Shown one piece after another: positions 56,407 through 64,000 of a stretch of 64,000 nucleotides of DNA (position 1 is its first letter; each line of letters opens with the position of its first letter). The notes beneath the pieces are model-generated. The model did not search any database. It was given only the letters and a program-made list of their open reading frames with translations, and was not told where the DNA came from. This DNA is from Actinomadura cremea (GTDB lineage: Bacteria > Actinomycetota > Actinomycetes > Streptosporangiales > Streptosporangiaceae): positions 518,098 through 582,097 of the forward strand of contig NZ_BMRF01000004.1 of the NCBI RefSeq assembly GCF_014648495.1. The letters are read 5' to 3'. Both the position numbers and the translations under genes were made by a program.

Positions 56407-56997
56407 ATGACTGCGATGGTTCATGAGCCTCTGGCGCAGGACAACGAGAACGTCCTCCTGCGGGGATTCCTCGACCTCGGCACCCCCGACGGCTTCCGGG
56501 CCGAACTGATCGACGGAGAGATCGTCGTGTCCCCACCTCCCGCACTTCGGCACGAGAAGTGCATCTCGAAGATCAACCGGCAGGTCATGCGGCAGCGGCC
56601 GGACGACTGGGACTTCGCCGGCAACGTGGGCTTGATCCTGCCGAGCGCGGAGGGGCACCCGGAGAACCGGGTGATACCGGACGGTACCTTCGCGCCCGTC
56701 GAGCTCGACGTCTTCGGAGGCGAGGGATACTGGCTCCCGGTCGAGCCGGACACCATCTCCATGGTCGTCGAGGTGACGTCATCGCGGCCGACCCAGGACC
56801 GGCAGGCCAAGCGGCACGGCTACGCGCGGGCGGGCATCCCGCTCTACCTCTTGGTGGACAGGGACAAGAAGAGGACGACGCTGTTCAGCGAGCCCGCAGG
56901 CGACGACTACAAGCTCACGGCCCGGGTGCCGTTCGGTGAGGTCCTCGCGCTTCCGAAGCCCTTCGACTTCGACCTGGACACCTCTGAGTTCTCCTGA
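56407..56997 (+). CDS. Uma2-family (DUF820) restriction-endonuclease-fold protein
   Basis: A 196-residue Uma2 protein. The PD-(D/E)XK-type core is visible: ELIDGEIVVSPPP (about residues 36-48), an Asp in VIPDGTF, the Glu of VVEVTSS (about 120) and a Lys in DRQAKRHGYARAGIPLYLLVD. The family is abundant in actinobacteria and cyanobacteria, with unknown function and occasional links to mobile elements. GGAAGGGAG precedes ATG 56407. The C-terminus ends FGEVLALPKPFDFDLDTSEF, and 150 bases downstream a second frame repeats a near copy of that tail. Confidence 0.88.
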   Translation: MTAMVHEPLAQDNENVLLRGFLDLGTPDGFRAELIDGEIVVSPPPALRHEKCISKINRQVMRQRPDDWDFAGNVGLILPSAEGHPENRVIPDGTFAPVELDVFGGEGYWLPVEPDTISMVVEVTSSRPTQDRQAKRHGYARAGIPLYLLVDRDKKRTTLFSEPAGDDYKLTARVPFGEVLALPKPFDFDLDTSEFS

Positions 56998-57043
56998 CCG
57001 TCGAGACCGCCCCGCCCCTGTCGCCCGACGGAAAGAGCACCGC

Positions 57044-57238
57044 GTGACCCGGACGCGCGATCCGCAGGACGATCCTCTTCTGGAGCAGTTCCTCGCCCTC
57101 GACGCCCCTTACCGGCGCGCCGACTGGGCCGGGTTCGGCGAGACCCTCGCCCTCCCGGAGCCGTTCTCCATCGACCTGGACACCACCGACTTTTGCTGGT
57201 CGCGCACGCCGGACGGGGCCGGACGCCCAGGCCGGTGA
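57044..57238 (+). pseudogene. fragment repeating the Uma2 C-terminal tail
   Basis: A 64-residue frame from GTG 57044. Its last third (FGETLALPEPFSIDLDTTDF) closely repeats the C-terminal tail of the preceding Uma2 protein (FGEVLALPKPFDFDLDTSEF), but the PD-(D/E)XK core is missing. The first 30 residues do not match the Uma2 protein. It is most simply a remnant of a second Uma2 gene lost by deletion. It could instead be a short expressed peptide; the ribosome site (GGAAAG) is acceptable. Confidence 0.6.
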
Positions 57239-57241
57239 CCG

Positions 57242-58267
57242 TCAGCCGTGGCGGGACAGGTCGTGGAAGAAGTCGGGGACGGTGTGCAGGGCGTCGGAGG
57301 CGGAGACCTCGTCGTAGACGTGCCGGGCGACGGCGAGGTCGAGGACGCCGAGGCCGAACGGGGAGAAGACGACCGGACGGTCGGCGGGCGGGGCGATCCG
57401 GTCGGTGAGGACGTCGTAGAGGGTCCCGGCCACGAAGTCGCGGTGGCCCACGCGCTGTTCGGCGAGGTGCGGGGACGTGTTCGCCTTCATGCAGTGCTCG
57501 ATGTCGTCGACCACGTTCCAGGAGTCGAGGACGATCTCGGGCGACAGGTCGCGCAGGGAGACGTGCAGGACGAGCGGGTTGTGCGCGAACCGGGACGGGT
57601 CGTGGACGTGGGGCTCGCCGGCGACGGTCGCGAAGACGATGAGGTCGCAGGAGCGGATGAGGCTCTCGGCGGTGTCGTGGACGGTGACGTCGCCCTTCTC
57701 GGTGCGCTCGAGGTAGCCCTTGAAGCCCGCGGCGTGCTCGGGGGAGAGGTCGTGCACGGCGAGTTCGTCGAAGGTGAAGCCGGTCCCCGCGAGGTAGGTG
57801 TGGATGTAGCGGGCGATCAGGCCGCCGCCGACGAAGCCGACGCGGCGGGGGCGGTCGCCGCGCCGGTCGGCCAGGGCCGCGGCGGCGAGCGCGGCGGACG
57901 CGGCGGTGCGGGCCGCGCTGATGATGGAACTTTCCAGGCAGGCGAAGGGGTAGCCGGTCTCGGCGTCGTTGAGGATGAGGACGGCGGAGGCGCGGGGGAA
58001 GCCCCGGGCGACGTTGCCGGGGAAGCTGGAGATCCACTTGATCCCGTGCACGCCGACGTCGCCCTCGACCGAGGCGGGGAGCGCGATGATGCGGTCCGCG
58101 GGGCGGTCGGGGAAGCGCAGGAAGTAGGAGTCGGGGTTGATCGTCCGTCCCTCGCCGTGCAGCCGGTAGGCCGTCTCGACCATCCGGACGACCTCCTCCT
58201 CCCGCCCGGCGACGGCCGCGTGCACCTGGGCGCCGGAGATCACGGCGAATGCGGGGACCTGCGACAT
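57242..58267 (-). CDS. SbnB-like 2,3-diaminopropionate biosynthesis dehydrogenase
   Basis: A 341-residue ornithine cyclodeaminase/mu-crystallin family protein, closest in style to SbnB. The N-terminal block includes INPDSYFLRFPDRPADRIIALPAS and GIKWISSFPGN (about residues 45-85). The Rossmann motif is VGFVGGGLIARYIHTYL (about 143-160) and the end is FSPFGLGVLDLAVA. SbnB oxidatively hydrolyses N-(1-amino-1-carboxyl-2-ethyl)-glutamate with NAD to give L-2,3-diaminopropionate and 2-oxoglutarate. The SbnA partner is encoded 26 bases upstream on the same strand, and NRPS genes follow divergently, which supports the assignment. The start at 58267 has GGAG six bases before it. Confidence 0.9.
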   Translation of the reverse strand: MSQVPAFAVISGAQVHAAVAGREEEVVRMVETAYRLHGEGRTINPDSYFLRFPDRPADRIIALPASVEGDVGVHGIKWISSFPGNVARGFPRASAVLILNDAETGYPFACLESSIISAARTAASAALAAAALADRRGDRPRRVGFVGGGLIARYIHTYLAGTGFTFDELAVHDLSPEHAAGFKGYLERTEKGDVTVHDTAESLIRSCDLIVFATVAGEPHVHDPSRFAHNPLVLHVSLRDLSPEIVLDSWNVVDDIEHCMKANTSPHLAEQRVGHRDFVAGTLYDVLTDRIAPPADRPVVFSPFGLGVLDLAVARHVYDEVSASDALHTVPDFFHDLSRHG

Positions 58268-58293
58268 GGGAACTCCGTGTTCTTCTCTGATGA

Positions 58294-59280
58294 TCAGACG
58301 CCGAGAATATCGGCGCCGGGCGAATCGAGTTCGGGGACCAGCCCGCCGAAGTGCTCGCGGAGCCAGCTCTCGGCGTAGAGGGAGTCGAGGTAGCGCTCGC
58401 CCAGGTCGGGCGCGATGGCGACCGCGACGGGGTCGGTGCCCGGGTACTTGGCGTCCAGCCAGCGGGACGCGCCGGACACGACGGTGCCGGTCGAGCCGCC
58501 GAACAGGAACCCGCGGGACGACAGCGCGTGGGCCGTCCGGATCGTGTCGGTCTCGGGGACGTGCACGACATCGTCGATGAGGGACTCGTCGACCAGGGCG
58601 GGACGGCTGCTGGTGCCGAGGCCGGGCACCATGCGGGGGCCCGGGACGCCGCCGAACGTGACGGAGCCGACGGCGTCGACCGCCACGATCGTGACCGGGC
58701 GGCGGTGCTCGCGGAAGTACCGCGCGCAGCCCATCAGGGTGCCGGTGGTGCCTGCCCCGACGAACAGGACCTCCAGGTCGGGGAACTCGCGGTCGATCGC
58801 GGGGGCGGTGCCGCGGTAGTGCGCGAGCCAGTTGTTGCGGTTGGCGTACTGGTTCAGCCAGACGTACCCGTCGGCCTCGCACAGGTTCCGGACGTACCGG
58901 ATGCGGCTCTCCAGGAACCCGCCGTTGGCGTCGGTCTCCGACACCACCCGGACCTCGGCGCCGAGAGCGCGCATGACCCGCTTGGACGCGGGGTTGCAGC
59001 GGGGGTCGGTGACGCAGACGAACTTCAGGCCGCGGTCGGCGGCGATGAGGCTGAGCGCGATGCCGAGGTTGCCCGAGGACGATTCCACGATCGTCGAGCC
59101 GGGGGTCAGCAGACCGTCGCGTTCGGCGGCGTCCACCATCGCGGCGGCCGCCTTCAGTTTCACCGAACCGGCGAAATTGAAACCCTCGCACTTGAGGAGG
59201 AGTGACCGCCCGATCACATTCCGCAGATCGACGTAAAGGTCGTCCACATTGAAATCCTGCGGCGAGGTGATTATCGGCAC
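58294..59280 (-). CDS. SbnA-like PLP synthase for 2,3-diaminopropionate biosynthesis
   Basis: A 328-residue cysteine-synthase-fold enzyme. The PLP lysine lies in FAGSVKLKAA (about residues 36-45). SSSGNLGIALS (about 67-77) is the substrate loop and GAGTTGTLMG (about 176-185) the phosphate-binding loop. SbnA joins O-phosphoserine and glutamate to give the substrate of SbnB. The pair is found in staphyloferrin B and several actinomycete peptide antibiotics that contain 2,3-diaminopropionate. Start 59280; the intergenic region to the divergent adenylation protein (247 bases) is AT-richer than the rest. Both genes are probably co-transcribed from it. Confidence 0.92.
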   Translation of the reverse strand: MPIITSPQDFNVDDLYVDLRNVIGRSLLLKCEGFNFAGSVKLKAAAAMVDAAERDGLLTPGSTIVESSSGNLGIALSLIAADRGLKFVCVTDPRCNPASKRVMRALGAEVRVVSETDANGGFLESRIRYVRNLCEADGYVWLNQYANRNNWLAHYRGTAPAIDREFPDLEVLFVGAGTTGTLMGCARYFREHRRPVTIVAVDAVGSVTFGGVPGPRMVPGLGTSSRPALVDESLIDDVVHVPETDTIRTAHALSSRGFLFGGSTGTVVSGASRWLDAKYPGTDPVAVAIAPDLGERYLDSLYAESWLREHFGGLVPELDSPGADILGV

Positions 59281-59527
59281 GCTGCCATCCTGAAATGAAG
59301 AAGCAATTCCCTCATCGTCCCCCGTGCAACGCCGCGGGTGAGATAACCCTGACCATGGCGGAGCCTCACGGTACCTTCGCCCATCTTGCCCCGCAACCCC
59401 CGATTACCAGCGGGTAGGGCAGAATGCACGGGTACTTCTCGACGCGTCCGGACATAAGCTATGCACCCGCATTGTCGAGCCCGGCGTTCGATGACGGCGA
59501 AGCGGTACTACCTCACGGAGAGTGAAC

Positions 59528-61045
59528 ATGAGCGCTCGCGGACCGGCGGCCGACCGGCTGCCGCCCCTGGCCGGCCTGGCGCCCCTCGCGGTGCCCGCCG
59601 CCGAGCTCGAACGGGCCCGTGACCTGGCCGTCCGGCACGGGATGCTCCGCGAGCGGGAGGTCGACCTCGGCGACCCCGTGATCACCCGGGTGGAGCGCTT
59701 CGCCGCCGAGCGGGACCGGCCCGCGGTCGCCGACGGGGCCCGCGCGCTGAGCTACGCGGAGCTGGCCGCCGAGGCGCGCCGCCTCGCGACGCTGCTGGAG
59801 GGCGCGGGCGTGCGGCCCGGCGAGGTCGTCGGGGTCGGCGGCGGCCGGTGCGCCGCCGTGATCGCGGCGTTCCTGGCGATCGAGCTGGTCGGCGCCCTGT
59901 ACGTGCCCGCCGACGAGACGTGGCCGGCGACGCGCGTGCGCGACGTGCTTGACCAGGCGGGCGCGTCCGTCCTGCTCACCGTGGACGCCGGCGATCCGGC
60001 GCCCGCGCTGCTGGAGGGCGCCGCCGCGGCCGGATGCCGGACGGTCCGCGCCGACGCGGCCCGCGACCTGGCGCCGTGGCCCGGCGAGCCCCGCCTGGAC
60101 GCCCTCGACCGCCCCCGCTACGTGCTGTTCACGTCGGGTTCGACCGGACGCCCGAAGGGCGCGGTCGTCGAGCACCGGGGGATGCTGAACCACCTGTGGG
60201 CGAAGATCATCGACCTGGGCATGACGGAGGACGACGCGGTCGCGTTCACCGCCCCGCTCGGCTTCGACATCTCGATCTGGCAGATGCTGTGCCCGCTGCT
60301 GCTCGGCGGCCGGGTGGAGATCGTCGGCGACGACGTCGCGCACGACGCGGCCGCGTTCGCGCGGCTGGTGGACGGGCGCGGCGTCACGGTGGTCGAGCTG
60401 GTCCCGACGATGGTGCGGCACCTGCTCGACGACCTGCCCGAACGCCCGGAGGGGCCGCCGTTCCCCGGCCTGCGCTGGATGATCGCGACCGGCGAGGAAC
60501 TGCCCGCGGAGCTGTCGCGGCGCTGGCTCGCGGCCGTCCCGCACGCCCGGCTGCTCAACGCCTACGGCCCCACCGAGTGCTCCGACGACGTCACCCACCA
60601 CACCGTCACGGCCGGGGACCTGGAGCTGCTGCGGCTGCCCATCGGCACCCCGGTCGTGAACGCGCGCCTGTACGTCCTGCGGGCGCTGGACGACGGGACG
60701 TGGGCGGCGTGCGACGTCGACGAGACCGGCGAGCTGTTCGTCGGCGGCGTCGTCGTGGGGCGCGGCTACCTGGGCGACGCGGAGCGGACGCGCGAGGCGT
60801 TCTTCCGGGACCCGTTCGGCGCGTCGCCGACCGGACGCCTCTACCGGACGGGCGACGCCGTGCGGCTGCTGCCGGCGGGCGCGGGCGGCGAGGACCGGCC
60901 GACCCTGCAGTACCTCGGCCGCGTCGACCGGCAGGTGAAGATCTCCGGGGTCCGGATGGAGCTGGGGGAGATCGAGGCGGTGCTGCAGCGGCACCCCTCG
61001 GTGGGGGCCGCGGCGGTGGTCGTGCACGAGTATCCGGCCAGGTAG
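59528..61045 (+). CDS. stand-alone NRPS adenylation protein, truncated before motif A10
   Basis: A 505-residue adenylation domain. Motifs A3 ([12 protein letters not shown]), A4-like (FDISIWQM), A5 (NAYGPTE), A7 (LYRTGD) and A8 (GRVDRQVKISGVRMELGEIEAVL) are all present. The protein stops right after VVVHEYPAR, so about 70 residues of the C-terminal subdomain with the A10 lysine (PxTxNGK) are missing, and there is no carrier domain. None of the three downstream frames restores it, so it is a real shortening rather than a frameshift. The pocket residues read roughly D-I-W-E-I-T-A-D-D; I do not assign a substrate. Start ATG 59528 is seven bases after GGAG. Either inactive or helped by another protein. 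Confidence 0.85.
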   Translation: MSARGPAADRLPPLAGLAPLAVPAAELERARDLAVRHGMLREREVDLGDPVITRVERFAAERDRPAVADGARALSYAELAAEARRLATLLEGAGVRPGEVVGVGGGRCAAVIAAFLAIELVGALYVPADETWPATRVRDVLDQAGASVLLTVDAGDPAPALLEGAAAAGCRTVRADAARDLAPWPGEPRLDALDRPRYVLFTSGSTGRPKGAVVEHRGMLNHLWAKIIDLGMTEDDAVAFTAPLGFDISIWQMLCPLLLGGRVEIVGDDVAHDAAAFARLVDGRGVTVVELVPTMVRHLLDDLPERPEGPPFPGLRWMIATGEELPAELSRRWLAAVPHARLLNAYGPTECSDDVTHHTVTAGDLELLRLPIGTPVVNARLYVLRALDDGTWAACDVDETGELFVGGVVVGRGYLGDAERTREAFFRDPFGASPTGRLYRTGDAVRLLPAGAGGEDRPTLQYLGRVDRQVKISGVRMELGEIEAVLQRHPSVGAAAVVVHEYPAR

Positions 61046-61513
61046 CCGACGGTGTGCGGGCGCGCAAGTTAACGGTCGGTAATCGCATTGGCCGGATTCG
61101 GTTGCCAACCTTTGTCATCCGGCGAGCGTCCGCGGTGCGCCGCGACCGCCCCCACGTGTGTCCTTTTGTCACTCCTGTGAGCAATATTCGAGGTCAAGTT
61201 CTACTTTCGGGGGGATTGCGAGTCCTGTGACCGGGCTGCTTGACTGTGGCCCCGCTACTCCCGAGTAGTACGTGGGTCGCGGGAGGTCTCGCCGGGGACG
61301 GAAAGCGGCGGCGCTCCGTATCAGCGAGACCACAGGGCGCAGTCCGGGATCGCGGCCGCCGCGCATCCGACGGGACTCGGGGAAAGGGGACGGGGCCAGC
61401 CCGATCAGTTCTGTGGTCATTCTCATCGGTTTTCCGCCCGTCGGACCCGGCGCCGCCGCGGCGCCGTTGCCGGGCATAAAGCAAACCCACCCCGACCCGG
61501 AAAGTGCCGCTTG
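61046..61513. other. intergenic region before the NRPS gene
   Basis: 468 bases with no gene I can support. It begins with an AT-rich patch (around 61063-61110) unlike the flanking genes. An inverted repeat CTACTC-CC-GAGTAG (61255-61268) follows a TTGACT box (61240-61245), but no good -10 lies at the right distance. The last 240 bases can be read as an open frame (61272-61514) whose TGA overlaps the NRPS ATG, but it looks like no known protein. This region probably contains the NRPS promoter and a leader. Confidence 0.5.
61255..61268. promoter_or_regulatory. inverted repeat in the NRPS upstream region
   Basis: CTACTC-CC-GAGTAG, a 14-base inverted repeat located about 245 bases upstream of the NRPS start and 10 bases after a TTGACT box. 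Candidate operator of a pathway regulator encoded outside the window. Confidence 0.35.
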
Positions 61514-64000
61514 ATGTCGTCCACCGAGATCGTTCCTCTCTCCGCCGCTCAGCAGAGTGTCTGGTACGCGCAGCAACTGGCGCCGGGAACGCCGATCCAT
61601 CTCGCGCAGTACATCGAGATCGAGGGCCCGCTCGACCACGAGCTGTTCGACCGGGTGGCGCGAATCGCCGCGCACGAGGCGCTCGCGATGAACGTCCGGC
61701 TGGTGGAACGGGACGGAATTGCGCACCAGATCCTGGACCCCGACGCGACCGCGTCCATTCCCCTCGTGGACCTCGGCGCCGAACCCGACCCGCGTGCCGC
61801 CGCGCGGGCCCGCGTCCGCGCCCGGATGGCCGAGCCGCTCCCGCTGGACGCCGACCACCTGTACGTCACCGAACTCCTGCGGCTCGCGCCCGGCCTGCAC
61901 TGGTGGTTCCTCCGCGCGCACCACACCATCCAGGACGCCTACAGCGGCGCGATCGTCGTCCGCCGCGCCGCCGAGGTCTACACCACCCTCGCGAACGGCG
62001 GCGAGTACGTCCCCGCCGAGCAGGGCGACTACCGCCGGGTCCTCGCCGAGGAGGAGGCGTACCGGGCCTCCGAGAGGTTCGAGCGCGACCGCGCGTACTG
62101 GACGGAGCGCTTCGCCGACCGCCCCGTCGCGGTCGGGCTGTCGGACGGCACGGCCGAGCCGACCACCGACTACCTGACCCGCGTCACGGTGATCCCGCCG
62201 GAGCAGACCGCCGGCCTGGCGGCCGGGGCGCGCCGGCTCCGCACCGCCCCCCAGGGCCTCGCGATCGCCGCGACCGCCGCCTACGTCGCCCGGACGACCG
62301 GCACCGAGGACGTCGTCCTCGGCCTCGCCGTCAGCGGCCGCACCACCCAGGTCGCGCTCGACACCCCCGCGATGCTCGCGTCCGTCCTGCCGCTGCGCGT
62401 CACCGTCGCCCCGGACATGACGGTCGAGCAGCTCGTCCGCACCGCGACCCGCGCCGCCGCCCGCGCCCTGCGCCACCAGCGCTACCGGCGCGAGGACCTG
62501 CTGCGCGACCTGCGCCTGCTCGGCGAGCGGCGGCGCCTGTACGGGCCCGTCATCAACATCATGGCGTTCGACTACCGCATCGACTTCGCCGGCCTGCCCG
62601 CGCGGATGCACGCCATCACCACGGGCCCCATCGACGACCTGTCGATCAACCTCTACGACAACTTCGACGGCACCGGGATGCGCGTCGACTTCGACGCCCA
62701 CCCCGACCTCTACACCGAGGCCGAGGTCGCGACCCACCAGGACCGCTACGTCCGGTTCCTGCGCGCCCTCGGCGACGCGGACCCCGCGACGCCCCTCCGC
62801 GACGTCGACCTGCTCGACGACGCCGAGCGCGGGCTCGTCCTGCGCGAGTGGAACGACACGTCCGCCCCCGTCGCCCCGGCGGTGGTCCCCGATCTGGTGG
62901 AGGCGCAGGCGGCCCGGACGCCCGGCGCGACGGCGGTGGTCGCGGGCGCGTCCCGGCTCACGTACGCGGAGCTGAACGCCCGTGCGAACCGGCTCGCGCG
63001 GCATCTCATCGCGCGCGGTGTCGGCCCCGAGGATTTCGTGGCGCTGGCCCTGCCGCGCGACGCCGACCTCGTGGTCGCGGCGCTGGCCGTCCTGAAGGCG
63101 GGCGCCGCCTACCAGCCGATCGACCTGGCCTACCCCGCCGACCGTGTCGCCTACATGCTGGCCGACGCCGCACCGGCCGCCCTCATCACCGACACCGCCA
63201 CCGACATCCCCGGCGTCCGGCCCGGCGACGCCGTGCGGGACCGGGAGATCGCGCGGATCGAGATCGACGCGCTCGACCTCGGCGGGGTCTCCGGTGCGGA
63301 CGTCACGGACGCCGATCGGGTGCGGCCGCTGCGGGCGGAGAACGCCGCGTACGTCATCTACACGTCGGGGTCGACCGGACGGCCCAAGGGCGTCGTCGTC
63401 TCGCACGCGAACGTCGTCGACCTGTGCGCGTGGGCGGGGCGGGAGTTCGGCCCCGAGCGGCTCGCCCGGGTGCTGTTCTCGACCTCGCTGAACTTCGACG
63501 TGTCGGTGTTCGAATGGCTCGCGCCGCTCACCTGCGGCGGCGGGGTCGAGGTCGTCCGCGACCTGCTCGAGGTCGCCGAGCGCGGCGGCTGGTCGGGGAC
63601 GCTCGTCAGCGGCGTCCCGTCGGCGGTGGCGGCGCTGCTCGGGACCGGACGGCTCGACCTGCGGGCGGGCGACGTGGTGCTGGCGGGCGAGGCGCTCCCG
63701 GCGCAGCTCGTCCGGGACGTGCGCGCGCTGCTGCCGGACGCCCGCGTCTCCAACGTCTACGGGCCCACCGAGGCGACCGTCTACGCCACCGCGTGGCACG
63801 ACGACGGCAACACCGCCGGGCACGCGCCGATCGGCGGGCCGGTCGCCAACACCCGCGCGTACGTGCTGGACGCCGCGCTCGGTCCGGTGCCGCCCGGCGT
63901 CCCCGGCGAGCTGTACCTGGCGGGGGAGGGGCTCGCGCGCGGCTACCTGAACCGTCCGGAGTTGACCGCCGACCGGTTCGTCGCGTGCCCGTTCGGCGAT
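61514..64000 (+). CDS. non-ribosomal peptide synthetase, C-A module (continues past the window)
   Basis: An open frame of 829 codons from ATG 61514 to the right edge. Residues 1-430 are a condensation domain: [13 protein letters not shown] near 9-21, active-site HHTIQDA at 136-142 (the usual HHxxxDG with Ala for Gly) and the usual N-x-x-x-x-D type end. An adenylation domain starts near 450 with motif A3 [12 protein letters not shown]4-like FDVSVFEW, A5 VYGPTE and A6 [25 protein letters not shown]. The pocket residues read about D-V-F-S-V-A-V-V-Y, and I do not assign the substrate. A thiolation domain should follow outside. GGAAAG lies about nine bases upstream. Diaminopropionate from the SbnA/SbnB pair is the natural monomer candidate for one of the modules. 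Confidence 0.95.
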   Translation, partial: MSSTEIVPLSAAQQSVWYAQQLAPGTPIHLAQYIEIEGPLDHELFDRVARIAAHEALAMNVRLVERDGIAHQILDPDATASIPLVDLGAEPDPRAAARARVRARMAEPLPLDADHLYVTELLRLAPGLHWWFLRAHHTIQDAYSGAIVVRRAAEVYTTLANGGEYVPAEQGDYRRVLAEEEAYRASERFERDRAYWTERFADRPVAVGLSDGTAEPTTDYLTRVTVIPPEQTAGLAAGARRLRTAPQGLAIAATAAYVARTTGTEDVVLGLAVSGRTTQVALDTPAMLASVLPLRVTVAPDMTVEQLVRTATRAAARALRHQRYRREDLLRDLRLLGERRRLYGPVINIMAFDYRIDFAGLPARMHAITTGPIDDLSINLYDNFDGTGMRVDFDAHPDLYTEAEVATHQDRYVRFLRALGDADPATPLRDVDLLDDAERGLVLREWNDTSAPVAPAVVPDLVEAQAARTPGATAVVAGASRLTYAELNARANRLARHLIARGVGPEDFVALALPRDADLVVAALAVLKAGAAYQPIDLAYPADRVAYMLADAAPAALITDTATDIPGVRPGDAVRDREIARIEIDALDLGGVSGADVTDADRVRPLRAENAAYVIYTSGSTGRPKGVVVSHANVVDLCAWAGREFGPERLARVLFSTSLNFDVSVFEWLAPLTCGGGVEVVRDLLEVAERGGWSGTLVSGVPSAVAALLGTGRLDLRAGDVVLAGEALPAQLVRDVRALLPDARVSNVYGPTEATVYATAWHDDGNTAGHAPIGGPVANTRAYVLDAALGPVPPGVPGELYLAGEGLARGYLNRPELTADRFVACPFGD

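Noticed and set aside
61272-61514. 80-codon ORF overlapping the NRPS start as TGATG
   Set aside because: No ribosome-binding site, no similarity to MbtH or other cluster proteins, and Arg/Gly/Pro-rich composition typical of non-coding high-GC frames.
1-64000. CRISPR arrays, tRNA or rRNA genes, insertion sequences and attachment sites
   Set aside because: I scanned for regularly spaced repeats, cloverleaf-like sequences and transposase motifs and found none I could support by eye.

Overview
This is a very GC-rich window with strong third-position G/C bias, GTG starts, an F420-type PPOX protein, FadE-like acyl-CoA dehydrogenases and many TetR/GntR regulators. All of this points to a filamentous actinomycete. 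The gene content looks like Actinomadura or a relative in the Streptosporangiales, but that placement is inference. I see no rRNA or tRNA genes, no CRISPR array and no insertion sequence. I counted 55 intact or partial protein genes (one runs off the right edge), plus one probable decayed gene fragment at 57044-57238.

Layout. 0.3-11.5 kb: an envelope-type module of MoxR ATPase, DUF58 protein and a transglutaminase-fold membrane protein that has lost its catalytic triad. It is followed by a Thr-dehydratase-like enzyme, a membrane-anchored Fn3 protein, a PknB-type kinase and a membrane-tethered sigma-factor-like protein. 11.6-17.7 kb: CoA transferase, cupin plus MFS exporter under a divergent TetR, an acyl-CoA dehydrogenase and a second MFS. 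17.9-24.8 kb: a catabolic cluster (class III aminotransferase, FCD-type GntR, two maleate-isomerase-like proteins, DUF3830, D-2-hydroxyacid dehydrogenase, amidase). Three copies of one TTGT-NN-ACAA operator tie it together. 24.8-37.4 kb: redox enzymes, TetR regulators with palindromic operators, a YdeP-type molybdoenzyme, an HtrA-like protease, an ABC exporter preceded by an overlapping 50-codon small ORF, a phosphotriesterase-family protein, Bcr/CflA efflux and a nitroreductase.

37.5-47.8 kb: the most unusual locus, a tight six-gene operon transcribed grpE > lid-less hsp70 > large beta-sandwich repeat protein > zinc-ribbon GTPase > GAP1-like protein > membrane zinc-ribbon GTPase. It matches the composition of a class of GTPase-centred systems predicted by comparative genomics to act in biological conflict or multicellular development. 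To my knowledge it is not biochemically understood.

48-57 kb: ACT protein, acyl-CoA synthetase, PfkB kinase with divergent class II aldolase, enoyl-CoA hydratase, PPOX protein, ADP-ribosylglycohydrolase with a small partner, an acyl-CoA dehydrogenase, a small winged-helix-like protein, and a Uma2 gene followed by a fragment repeating its own tail. 57.2-64 kb: the left end of a non-ribosomal peptide cluster with SbnA/SbnB-type 2,3-diaminopropionate synthesis, a stand-alone adenylation protein that stops before its A10 lysine motif, and a C-A NRPS that continues past the window.

All functions are read from motifs by eye. No database search or structure prediction was run.
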